From NCBI GenBank assembly GCA_003512365.1, contig DORI01000047.1, positions 1 to 6,589 on the forward strand: a DNA stretch of 6,589 bases, read 5' to 3'. This document shows positions 1-6,145 of the stretch, piece by piece. The stretch's first letter is position 1. Every line of letters begins with the position of its first letter. The translations under genes were made by a program, and so were the position numbers. The DNA is from Crocinitomicaceae bacterium. Lineage in GTDB: Bacteria; Bacteroidota; Bacteroidia; Flavobacteriales_D; Crocinitomicaceae. The notes under the pieces are model-generated. The model searched no databases, had not been told where the DNA came from, and was given only the letters and a program-made list of their open reading frames with translations.

Positions 1-193
1 GTCCATGTAAAAGCACATGATCCAATGGTTCGCCTCTTAACTTGGCTGCCTGAACAAATATTTCAAGATTTTCTACAACAGAAGGTTGACCTGCAAAATC
101 TCTTAATGATTTTGGTCGGAGTACCTTATCCAACTCTTGATCACCAGATTGAGCAGCATGTTCACGATAGTCGAATGATTCCTCTTCTGACAT
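1..193 (-). CDS. ruvB: Holliday junction branch migration helicase RuvB (5' part, cut by window edge)
   Basis: Reading the minus strand from an ATG at 193 gives 64 codons open to the window edge. The peptide carries the RuvB N-terminal signature: LRPKSLRDFAGQ (residues 25-36), then VVENLEIFVQAAKLRGE, then LDHVLLHG at 57-64. In the family this last stretch runs directly into the Walker A motif GPPGLGKTT, so the window ends at the ATP-binding loop. RuvB is the hexameric AAA+ motor that, with RuvA, drives branch migration of Holliday junctions during recombinational repair. About 64 of the usual roughly 340 residues are visible. The variable N-terminal tail (MSEEESFDYREHAAQ) fits a start at 193, and no other in-frame ATG comes before the conserved part. 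It lies 90 bp downstream of the HAD gene on the same strand, with its own promoter candidate. The family assignment is firm; completeness downstream cannot be judged. Confidence 0.93.
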   Translation of the reverse strand, partial: MSEEESFDYREHAAQSGDQELDKVLRPKSLRDFAGQPSVVENLEIFVQAAKLRGEPLDHVLLHG

Positions 194-207
194 GTAACAA
201 AGTTACA
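193..207. repeat. Palindrome TGTAAC-AAA-GTTACA abutting the ruvB start
   Basis: Seen directly: two 6-bp arms, TGTAAC and GTTACA, are separated by 3 bp. The arm at 193 includes the complement of the first base of the ruvB ATG. The palindrome also covers the -7 promoter candidate at 198-205. A dyad of this size at a promoter could be an operator for a dimeric repressor, but it could equally arise by chance in AT-rich DNA. It is too short and lacks a T-run, so it is not a terminator. Confidence 0.35.
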
Positions 208-231
208 AACGAAACATAGATAAAAAACAAA
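198..231 (-). promoter_or_regulatory. Candidate Bacteroidota-type promoter of ruvB
   Basis: On the minus strand TAACTTTG (198-205) matches the Bacteroidota -7 element TAnnTTTG exactly. A TTTG (228-231) lies 22 bp upstream, at about the distance of the -33 element. The -7 box ends only 4 nt before the ruvB ATG, so a transcript from it would be almost or entirely leaderless. A one-mismatch box, TATGTTTC (211-218), is a fallback that leaves a longer leader but has no well-placed -33 element. The assignment is inference from motif matching; ruvB could also be read through from the upstream cluster, because no terminator is visible in 206-283. Confidence 0.4.
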
Positions 232-283
232 AGCGGAGATAATTAATAAATCTGAATTCATTCCAAAACTCTTATTAACTGCC

Positions 284-970
284 CTATTTGAATATTGTAC
301 CTACTTCTAAGTACATTTTGAATTGAAGTAAATCATCAAACATAAAGTCAGCGAATGCCAGCTTTGGATTCGGGATATGTGTTTTTTCAGGTATCGCAAC
401 AACCTTCATTTTTGCAGACAATCCTGCAATAACACCGTTAAAGGAATCTTCAATTACCAAACACTTGTGAGGCATTACGTCAAGTGTATTTGCTACGTGT
501 ATGTAAACCGCTGGGTGAGGTTTTCCGAAGTCTTCAAATTCGGCTGAATGCACAAAATCAAAATATTTAGCAATTGCTAAACTCTCTAAAACGGCTTCTA
601 TTAGTTTCGAGGATGAAGATGTTGCCAAACCAATTTTAACTTTTTGATTTGATAAAAAAATCAGCGTTTCTGTTACTCCTGGAAGAGGCTTAGGATGTAT
701 TCTGATAAGCTCAACCATTCTATCAATAATTCTATCCTCTACCTCCTTAATGTTATCAATGTTCCAATTTTCCTGTTTATTCCAGAATCGAATAACTTCA
801 TCAATACGCAAACCTACCGTCTTTTCGAAATCCTTCTTAGTCAATTTTGAACCTAAACTTGTAAAAACTTCTTCCATCGCAATTTTCCAAAGCGGTTCTG
901 AATCGATGAGCACGCCATCCATGTCGAAAATTACAGCGTCAAAATTTGATAACTGAATTACTTTTTCCAT
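284..970 (-). CDS. HAD-superfamily phosphatase, HxpB/YniC-like (beta-phosphoglucomutase subfamily)
   Basis: A 228-residue soluble HAD hydrolase with all four motifs present. Motif I is FDMDGVLIDSE, with nucleophile Asp16 and acid/base Asp18. Motif II is GLATSSSS, with Thr117. Motif III is the Lys150 in FGKPHP. Motif IV is VIEDSFNG, with Glu174 and Asp175 binding magnesium. The helical cap lies between about residues 25 and 90. The pattern DSEPLW...LGLRID-type cap...LPGV...KPHP resembles E. coli HxpB (YniC), a hexitol/sugar phosphatase of about 222 residues; this family also contains beta-phosphoglucomutases, so the substrate is uncertain. The start is ambiguous: ATG at 970 leaves nine residues before the first strand, as in relatives, and overlaps the upstream gene by 13 nt. 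ATG at 1003 adds 11 residues and overlaps by 46 nt, but has a GAGG 7 nt upstream. It is the last gene of the purQ cluster. Confidence 0.88.
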   Translation of the reverse strand: MEKVIQLSNFDAVIFDMDGVLIDSEPLWKIAMEEVFTSLGSKLTKKDFEKTVGLRIDEVIRFWNKQENWNIDNIKEVEDRIIDRMVELIRIHPKPLPGVTETLIFLSNQKVKIGLATSSSSKLIEAVLESLAIAKYFDFVHSAEFEDFGKPHPAVYIHVANTLDVMPHKCLVIEDSFNGVIAGLSAKMKVVAIPEKTHIPNPKLAFADFMFDDLLQFKMYLEVGTIFK

Positions 971-1791
971 TGAATTTGTTGGATTTTTTGTCTTCCAAGC
1001 CATTTATGCGCCTCGTTTGCCACGAAAATATCACCTTTTGAACTTAAGGTAATACCCTCTGTTTGAGCATAACCAGGAAAAGATTTTTCATCAATTTTTT
1101 GAAGAGTGTTACCTTTCCATTTGTATCGAATAATTTTTGTGTAAGTCAGCAAATAAACATAATCATTAAATGATGCTGCTCCTGTATAAGAGTCAAGAAG
1201 CCACCCTCCTTTTCCTGAAATTAATTCAAACGATTTCTTAATTGTTTTTTTGGTGCCCGGTGAAAATTCTATGCAATACGCGAATGATTTTCCATCAAAA
1301 GGTTTTGATCTGTTTTTTGTAAAAATCCAAAGTTTCCCATTGTGCGAAATCATAGCTTCAGCATCAAAATAAAGGCTCTTTTCCGCTGGGGGAAAATTCT
1401 GTTGTTCAGCATAGGCAATCACCATGGTTTCAGTACTAGCCTTGGTCTTTTCTAGTAATCGTTTTATTGGTATTCTATGGATTTGGAGATTTTTTCTGTT
1501 GTTTAAATTATTTCCAATATCACCAATGTAAAGGTATTTTTCGTCTAACGCCAATGCTTCCCAATCGTGATTTTTGACGTCGGAAATTTCAACCGTTTTC
1601 AATAATTCCATTTTTTTTGAAAGGATGTAGACTACATTTTTATTACCTCCATCGTTTATGGCGAAGAAAATACTGTCCCTGTAAAGTTCCAATCCAGAAA
1701 TCTCTTTTAGTTGATCGGTGAGTTGATAAGTTTTTTGTGCACAACTCGAAATAATAAAGAAACCTGTAAAAAAAAGGAGAAGAATTTTCAT
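958..1791 (-). CDS. Putative outer-membrane-anchored lipoprotein with propeller-like repeats
   Basis: 277 residues. The N-terminus is a lipoprotein signal peptide: Lys2, a hydrophobic stretch and a lipobox IISSC with Cys17 as the expected lipidation site. The residues after Cys (AQK) lack an acidic surface-export signal, so the periplasmic face of the outer membrane is the likelier location (inference). The mature part has recurring units that open with a similar motif and continue into a hydrophobic strand: ISGLELY (31), DWEALAL (76), DAEAMIS (143), YTGAASF (202) and QTEGITL (243). DWEALAL is followed by LYIGDIGNN (87-95). This looks like a beta-propeller, perhaps of the SdiA-regulated/YjiK or esterase-like-phytase type, but I cannot name the family with certainty. 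No enzymatic motif is evident. The gene starts 1 nt after the stop of the CNNM-like gene (TAACATG) and its end overlaps the HAD gene. Confidence 0.8.
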   Translation of the reverse strand: MKILLLFFTGFFIISSCAQKTYQLTDQLKEISGLELYRDSIFFAINDGGNKNVVYILSKKMELLKTVEISDVKNHDWEALALDEKYLYIGDIGNNLNNRKNLQIHRIPIKRLLEKTKASTETMVIAYAEQQNFPPAEKSLYFDAEAMISHNGKLWIFTKNRSKPFDGKSFAYCIEFSPGTKKTIKKSFELISGKGGWLLDSYTGAASFNDYVYLLTYTKIIRYKWKGNTLQKIDEKSFPGYAQTEGITLSSKGDIFVANEAHKWLGRQKIQQIQWKK

Positions 1792-1792
1792 G

Positions 1793-3049
1793 TTAATTCT
1801 TTATAATACGCACTAATTGAATTTTTCGATCACTGACCTCTTCAACTACCAACGTAAACTTATTGTGTTCAATTTTTTCATTTATAACTGGTATGTAGGC
1901 CAGTGAATGTAATATGTATCCGGCTAAGGTATCGTATTCGTCTGATTCCGGTAAATTTATTCCATAGGTTTCATTTAAATAGTCAATTTCGATTCGAGCG
2001 GAAAAAAGAAATTCGTCATCACTAATGCGTTGCTCAACTAAGTCCGGTTTATCATATTCATCAATAATTTCTCCGAATATTTCTTCTATAACATCTTCGA
2101 GTGTTACAATACCCGCCGTACCACCGTATTCATCTGTAACAACCGCCACATTTCCTGCTTGTTTATTAAACTTTTCTAACAATTCTTTACCTGAAATTAC
2201 AGTAGGAACGAAACTTATTGGTTTTAATATCTGTCCTATTTTTTCAGGGTGCTGAAAAAAGTCAAAGCTATGAACATACCCAATAATATTATCGATGTCT
2301 TCTCGAAAAACAATAATTTTAGACAACCCTTTTTCGATAAATAATTGCTTAACAGTAGAAGGTGATTCATCAAGTTCAACTGCTATTATCTCAGTTCTTG
2401 GGATCATGCAATCGCGTGCTTTTAACTTTGAGAACTCTAATGCATTTTTCAAGATTATCATTTCGTTACCTAATTTTTCTTCTGTCTTCATGCGAGAGGA
2501 AATATCATCGACATAATGTTCAAGGTCTACTTTAGAAAAAACTTTTTCCTCTACTTTATTCTTTTTTCCTCCAAATAAAAGAAAGGTATTCGTAATAACT
2601 AAAATTACTTGGGTGGGTATAAACATTATTACGTAAGAGCAAAATAAAGGAAGTAGGCCAACACTTAGAAACCAATTAGGATTCAATTGTACAATGGCTT
2701 TCGGCAAGAATTCTGCCGTAATCAATACAATCATCGTTGACAGAATAGTTTGATATAACAGCGTCCAAAATTCACTTTCAATTCCCCAATTCGCCAAAAC
2801 AGGATTTAGCGTTGCAGCCATAGAGATTCCATATACAACAAGTGCAATATTGTTACCCAGTAACATCATTGCAATCATTGTAGATTCTTTGCTGTATAGT
2901 ATTTTCAGGATAGATGATTGAAATCCTTTTTTCTGGATTTGTAATTCTATTTTCAATCGATTCGATGCTAGATATGCCAATTCCATTCCGGAGAAAAATG
3001 CAGAAGCAAGTAAAGAAAAGAGAATAAAATAGAGGGTATTTCCTTCCAT
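1793..3049 (-). CDS. DUF21-CBS-CorC membrane protein (CNNM/CorC family, 'hemolysin family protein')
   Basis: 418 residues with the full domain order of the family. The N-terminal DUF21 transmembrane domain (about 1-160) has hydrophobic segments near 4-22, 57-79, 95-115 and 125-160 and family motifs FFSGMELAYLASNR (about 18-31), LLGNNIALVVYG (63-74) and TAEFLPKAI (111-119). Two CBS domains follow, starting near MIPRTEI (215) and running to the DEYGGTAGIVTLEDVIEEIFGEI stretch (about 306-328). The C-terminal CorC_HlyC domain covers about 345-418. Relatives are implicated in magnesium/cobalt efflux or sodium-coupled magnesium transport; the old name 'hemolysin' is not informative. Flavobacterial GldE belongs to the same family, but the usual gldD/ssb neighbours are absent. 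ATG at 3049 follows the purD stop by 1 nt (TAACATG); an ATG at 3061 and a TTG at 3064 would overlap purD and are less likely. Confidence 0.92.
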   Translation of the reverse strand: MEGNTLYFILFSLLASAFFSGMELAYLASNRLKIELQIQKKGFQSSILKILYSKESTMIAMMLLGNNIALVVYGISMAATLNPVLANWGIESEFWTLLYQTILSTMIVLITAEFLPKAIVQLNPNWFLSVGLLPLFCSYVIMFIPTQVILVITNTFLLFGGKKNKVEEKVFSKVDLEHYVDDISSRMKTEEKLGNEMIILKNALEFSKLKARDCMIPRTEIIAVELDESPSTVKQLFIEKGLSKIIVFREDIDNIIGYVHSFDFFQHPEKIGQILKPISFVPTVISGKELLEKFNKQAGNVAVVTDEYGGTAGIVTLEDVIEEIFGEIIDEYDKPDLVEQRISDDEFLFSARIEIDYLNETYGINLPESDEYDTLAGYILHSLAYIPVINEKIEHNKFTLVVEEVSDRKIQLVRIIKN

Positions 3050-3050
3050 G

Positions 3051-4325
3051 TTAAAGGACATCAAATCCTAAATCCTTTCTGAAATAGGCGCCATCAAAGG
3101 TAATTTTTGCTATGGAGTCATATGTTTTCTCAAGAGCAGCATCTAAATTTCGTCCATAGGAAGTAACAGAAAGCACGCGCCCCCCTGCTGTCAGAACCGA
3201 AGGACCATCGGATGAAGTTCCTGCATGAAACACAATACTTTCTAAAACGGAATTAATACCATAGATTGTTTTCCCTTTTTCGTAAGCCTCGGGGTAGCCA
3301 CCAGAAACCATCATTACAGTTGCCGCACTTTTGTCAAAGAATTCTATGTCTCGCTCTGAAAGGGTATTCGTCGCTACGCCCTCAAATAGGTCTAAAATAT
3401 CAGACTTTAGCCTTGGAATTACAACTTCAGTTTCAGGGTCGCCTAACCTACAATTATATTCAATCACATAAGGATCGCCTTTAACGTTAATTAGTCCAAA
3501 GAAAATAAACCCTTTGTAAGGAATCATTTCATTTTTCAATCCTTTTACAGTCGGAACAATGATTCTGTTGTGCACTTTATCCATAAAAGCAGCATCAGCA
3601 AATGGAACAGGTGAAATCGCTCCCATACCTCCTGTATTCAGACCTGTATCCCCCTCTCCTATGCGTTTGTAGTCTTTTGCTTCAGGGAGCAATTTGAATG
3701 ATTCTCCATCTGTTAAAACAAAAACACTTAATTCTATTCCAGTTAAGAATTGTTCGATAACCACCTTTTTACTCGCATTTCCAAATTTAGCATGGGATAA
3801 CATACTGGTAAGTTCGGATTTAGCTTCTTCCAATTCTTTGATTATAAGTACACCTTTTCCTGCGGCAAGTCCATCTGCTTTTAAAACGTATGGTCCTTTC
3901 ATATTAGCAAGGAAATTCAATCCTTCTTCAAGCGTTTCTTGCGTAAAGGTGGCATATTTTGCAGTAGGGATATTATGTCTTGACATAAATTGTTTCGCAA
4001 AATCTTTACTTCCTTCAAGTTGTGCACCAAGTTGACTTGGACCAATTACTGGGACCTTTCTAAGTTCAGGATCACCTAAGAAATAATCATAAATCCCCAT
4101 TACTAGAGGCTCTTCAGGACCAACAACCACCATGTCAATAGATAATTCCAAGACATGTTTCTTAACGGATTCAAAATCTGTAGGTGAAAACGCTAGGTTT
4201 TTCCCATGATTTCTTGTTCCAGCATTTCCTGGGGCAATAAATAGTTCGTCTAGCATAGAACTCTGAGCTATTTTCCATGCTAAGGCATGTTCCCTACCGC
4301 CAGAGCCTAACAATAATATTTTCAT
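3051..4325 (-). CDS. purD: Phosphoribosylamine-glycine ligase (GAR synthetase)
   Basis: 424 residues, the normal length for monofunctional PurD. It catalyses ATP-dependent joining of 5-phosphoribosylamine and glycine to GAR, the second step of de novo purine synthesis in the cytoplasm. Visible signatures are SGGREHALAWK (8-18) in the N-domain, the ATP-grasp loop KADGLAAGKGV (149-159), NTGGMGAISPVPF (230-242), the metal/ATP-binding segment EYNCRLGDPETE (289-300) and the C-domain TAGGRVLSV (379-387). All key residues appear intact. The ATG at 4325 overlaps the purQ stop as ATGA, a classical translational-coupling junction; a TTG two codons upstream (4331) is an unlikely start, since relatives begin MKILLLGSGGREHA. 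The next gene begins 1 nt after its stop. Confidence 0.98.
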   Translation of the reverse strand: MKILLLGSGGREHALAWKIAQSSMLDELFIAPGNAGTRNHGKNLAFSPTDFESVKKHVLELSIDMVVVGPEEPLVMGIYDYFLGDPELRKVPVIGPSQLGAQLEGSKDFAKQFMSRHNIPTAKYATFTQETLEEGLNFLANMKGPYVLKADGLAAGKGVLIIKELEEAKSELTSMLSHAKFGNASKKVVIEQFLTGIELSVFVLTDGESFKLLPEAKDYKRIGEGDTGLNTGGMGAISPVPFADAAFMDKVHNRIIVPTVKGLKNEMIPYKGFIFFGLINVKGDPYVIEYNCRLGDPETEVVIPRLKSDILDLFEGVATNTLSERDIEFFDKSAATVMMVSGGYPEAYEKGKTIYGINSVLESIVFHAGTSSDGPSVLTAGGRVLSVTSYGRNLDAALEKTYDSIAKITFDGAYFRKDLGFDVL

Positions 4326-5011
4326 GAACAATGAGTTAAAATTGACTCAAAAAAAGATAAACCATCAATGTTGTTAAGATGAACATCAGCTGCACGTTCA
4401 GGATGTGGCATCATACCAAATACGTTTTTGGATTTATTTGTAATACCTGCAATATTGTTGATTGATCCGTTTGGATTCGCTTCAGAGCTTGACGTTCCAT
4501 CGGAATCTACATACCTAAAAAGTACTTGATCGTTGTCTTCAAGCCTATGGATTGTTTCATCAGATGCGAAAAATCGACCTTCTCCATGAGCGATAGGGAT
4601 TTTATAGCTTCTATCTTTTGATAAATCTTTTGTAATTGCAGCAGTAGATGAAACGGGAGATATATAGACATTCTTACAAATAAATCGCTGACTATTATTA
4701 TGCAACAAAGCCCCATCAAGCAGTCCAGATTCTGTTAAAATCTGAAATCCATTGCAAATCCCCATCACATAACCTCCGCGATTTGCATGATTCACAACTT
4801 CATTCATTATAGGTGAAAACTTTGCTAATGCACCAGATCGAAGGTAATCTCCATAAGAAAACCCACCTGGCAACACCACCATATCAACACCTCGTAAATC
4901 GGTATCCTTATGCCATAGTGAAACAACATCTTGACCTAAAATTTCCCGCAAAACGTAGACCATATCTTGATCGCAATTTGAGCCGGGAAAAGTGACTACT
5001 CCGAATTTCAT
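4322..5011 (-). CDS. purQ: FGAM synthase glutaminase subunit PurQ
   Basis: 229 residues, typical of the small stand-alone PurQ. It hydrolyses glutamine and passes ammonia to PurL for conversion of FGAR to FGAM, the fourth step of purine synthesis. It is a class I glutamine amidotransferase: the N-terminus is MKFGVVTFPGSNCDQD, the oxyanion region is VVLPGGFSYGDYLRSGA (45-61), the nucleophile is Cys86 in GICNGFQIL, and the His203/Glu205 pair lies in MPHPERAAD. AHGEGRF (141-147) is also conserved. A separate PurQ implies the three-part PurS/PurL/PurQ enzyme rather than the fused large PurL; purS and purL are not in this window. It is the first gene of the cluster, with a promoter candidate just upstream, and its stop overlaps the purD start. 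Confidence 0.98.
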   Translation of the reverse strand: MKFGVVTFPGSNCDQDMVYVLREILGQDVVSLWHKDTDLRGVDMVVLPGGFSYGDYLRSGALAKFSPIMNEVVNHANRGGYVMGICNGFQILTESGLLDGALLHNNSQRFICKNVYISPVSSTAAITKDLSKDRSYKIPIAHGEGRFFASDETIHRLEDNDQVLFRYVDSDGTSSSEANPNGSINNIAGITNKSKNVFGMMPHPERAADVHLNNIDGLSFFESILTHCS

Positions 5012-5025
5012 TCTAATTTTTTGGT

Positions 5026-5033
5026 CAAAATTA
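5026..5033 (-). promoter_or_regulatory. Candidate -7 promoter element of the purQ cluster
   Basis: The minus strand reads TAATTTTG, an exact match to TAnnTTTG, ending 14 nt before the purQ ATG. Transcription would start several bases further on and leave a very short leader with no room for a riboswitch. No TTTG lies at the usual -33 distance; that zone is a T-run (about 5050-5056), so the promoter is incomplete by motif. No PurR-like operator or purine riboswitch is recognisable in the 50-bp gap. Read-through from the upstream membrane-protein gene is also possible. Confidence 0.4.
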
Positions 5034-5061
5034 AGGACAAATAAGACTTAAAAAACCTTAA

Positions 5062-6003
5062 TTAAATGAAAAATTTCAACATTGAATACGCTAAACAAAT
5101 ATAGAAAACCCCCGCAGTTATTAACCCATAAGTCTTATGAAGAAAGCTATATGTTAATAAACTAGTCAAAAACAACATGGCGAAACTCAAATCATTTAAT
5201 TCGCGTTTCCAAATGAGATTAAGGATTCCAATGAACATTCCCATTAAAACTAATAACCAAAGTACTTGAATTTGTTTTTTTAATCTTATTGATGATTTTT
5301 GAAGTATGGAGCGCATGCTCAAATATGATACTACAATCAATACCCCATATACCAAAAGAGACCAGATGAAATCACTAAATTCCGAGTTTAAAAAATGAAT
5401 CTCCATAAAAATATTACGTTCAATGGTATACCACCACAAATAGGTAAAGCAATAAACGAAAGGAACAATAAAACCAATAGTTGCCAATGTAAATTCTCTA
5501 AACGAAAAGGGACGAAAAATCAATAATGAAAAAATAAAGAATGGAATGAAAAACAACAAAAGAGGCTGAAGAGTTGACGCGATTCCTATAAAAACAAACG
5601 CATTAAAGACGTATTTTCTGCCATCTACTTGTTGTTTTAATTCAAAAAATTGCGTGAGCAGCATTATAAACAGAAAATGAACGCATAGCACATAATCAAA
5701 ATGATAAAATGCGTCATAATAAGTCATCGTCACCAAATACAGTAAAGATGTTAAATAGGAGTTCTTATCTAAAAATTGATGGCTATTGTACAAATAATTT
5801 AGTAAAATAGCATTAGTAAGTATGAATACCCCTGACCAAACGTAAGAAGAGAGCGGAGAAAAACTCAATTCTCCCCATAAACCAAAATCAGAAAGATGAT
5901 CCAAATGATTTCCCGTAACCCAATGAATGTAGTGAAATGCAATCACCAAAAACGGTAGCAATAGAAGAACTCCTACTCGATTCCCTAAAAACAGTCGAAT
6001 CAT
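5062..6003 (-). CDS. Polytopic inner-membrane protein, DUF6427-like
   Basis: 313 residues, strongly hydrophobic, with roughly nine to ten transmembrane segments: near 10-28, 52-72, 84-96, 104-120, 131-163 (probably two, around a Pro at 147), 172-191, 212-230, 247-264, 273-288 and 292-312. The short soluble links are rich in basic and aromatic residues. Recognisable features are the MIRLFLGNR N-terminus, the central LIFRPFSFREF (161-171) and YDAFYHFDY (96-104). These, the length and the position next to purine genes resemble the Bacteroidota family DUF6427, whose function is unknown; some relatives were mislabelled as beta-carotene monooxygenase. No catalytic motif is evident, though the topology is reminiscent of polyisoprenoid-dependent transferases. 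It ends 50 bp before purQ on the same strand with no convincing terminator. The ATG at 6003 has no Shine-Dalgarno site. Confidence 0.8.
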   Translation of the reverse strand: MIRLFLGNRVGVLLLLPFLVIAFHYIHWVTGNHLDHLSDFGLWGELSFSPLSSYVWSGVFILTNAILLNYLYNSHQFLDKNSYLTSLLYLVTMTYYDAFYHFDYVLCVHFLFIMLLTQFFELKQQVDGRKYVFNAFVFIGIASTLQPLLLFFIPFFIFSLLIFRPFSFREFTLATIGFIVPFVYCFTYLWWYTIERNIFMEIHFLNSEFSDFIWSLLVYGVLIVVSYLSMRSILQKSSIRLKKQIQVLWLLVLMGMFIGILNLIWKRELNDLSFAMLFLTSLLTYSFLHKTYGLITAGVFYICLAYSMLKFFI

Positions 6004-6041
6004 GCTACGAAATTATAGAATCTTCATTTAAAATCAGACAA

Positions 6042-6093
6042 TTGTGAATAATTAAAAAAGCAACTCCTATTTTTTCATTAAATTTATTCACAA
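6042..6093. repeat. Perfect 10-bp inverted repeat whose arms are DnaA-box matches
   Basis: The left arm TTGTGAATAA (6042-6051) and the right arm TTATTCACAA (6084-6093) are exact reverse complements separated by 32 bp of AT-rich DNA. Each contains TTATTCACA, which fits the DnaA-box consensus TTATNCACA without mismatch: on the minus strand at 6043-6051 and on the plus strand at 6084-6092. It lies in the 142-bp divergent gap between the DUF6427-like gene and the DksA-like gene. The right arm ends about 27 bp before the DksA-like -7 candidate, next to where a -33 element would sit, so a bound protein could affect that promoter. A dimeric regulator other than DnaA is equally possible. The long spacer and lack of a T-run make a terminator unlikely. 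Confidence 0.6.
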
Positions 6094-6119
6094 CAAAGAT
6101 CAAAAGCTTTGAAAAATCA

Positions 6120-6127
6120 TATATTTG
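6120..6127 (+). promoter_or_regulatory. Candidate -7 promoter element for the dksA-like/lspA pair
   Basis: TATATTTG matches the Bacteroidota TAnnTTTG -7 element exactly and ends 18 bp before the ATG at 6146. The expected transcription start is around 6132-6135, giving a leader of about a dozen bases. The only nearby TTTG (6108-6111) is too close to be the -33 element, and nothing better lies near 6095-6101. This placement also argues against the in-frame TTG at 6125 as the translation start, because it lies within the promoter element. Confidence 0.45.
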
Positions 6128-6145
6128 CTTCCCAAAATAATCGAA

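Noticed and set aside
25..219. 64-codon open frame on the plus strand
   Set aside because: It lies antisense to the conserved N-terminal part of ruvB and its peptide resembles no family.
1793..3049. Naming the CNNM/CorC-like gene gldE
   Set aside because: GldE has the same domains, but the characteristic neighbours (gldD, ssb, mutY) are missing, so a motility role is not supported.
3047..3064. Upstream TTG (3064) and ATG (3061) as starts of the CNNM/CorC-like gene
   Set aside because: Both overlap the purD end, while ATG 3049 forms the TAACATG junction also used at the next gene boundary.
3694..4035. 113-codon open frame on the plus strand
   Set aside because: It is antisense to the ATP-grasp region of purD, whose conserved motifs explain the sequence; the same applies to the shorter plus-strand frames at 750-956, 2025-2255, 2295-2516, 3266-3484 and 4813-4995.
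4509..4580. Possible frameshift or fusion within purQ
   Set aside because: The frame is continuous from start to stop with catalytic Cys86, His203 and Glu205 in place and normal length.
4507..4719. 70-codon minus-strand frame inside purQ
   Set aside because: It is an out-of-frame shadow of an intact purQ; the peptide is low in complexity and has no start signal.
5045..5062. Terminator after the DUF6427-like gene
   Set aside because: A T-run follows TTAATTAAGG on the minus strand, but no stable GC-containing stem precedes it.
6052..6083. Rho-independent terminator formed by the 10-bp inverted repeat
   Set aside because: The 32-nt loop, AT-rich stem and lack of a trailing T-run do not fit, and no gene ends there.
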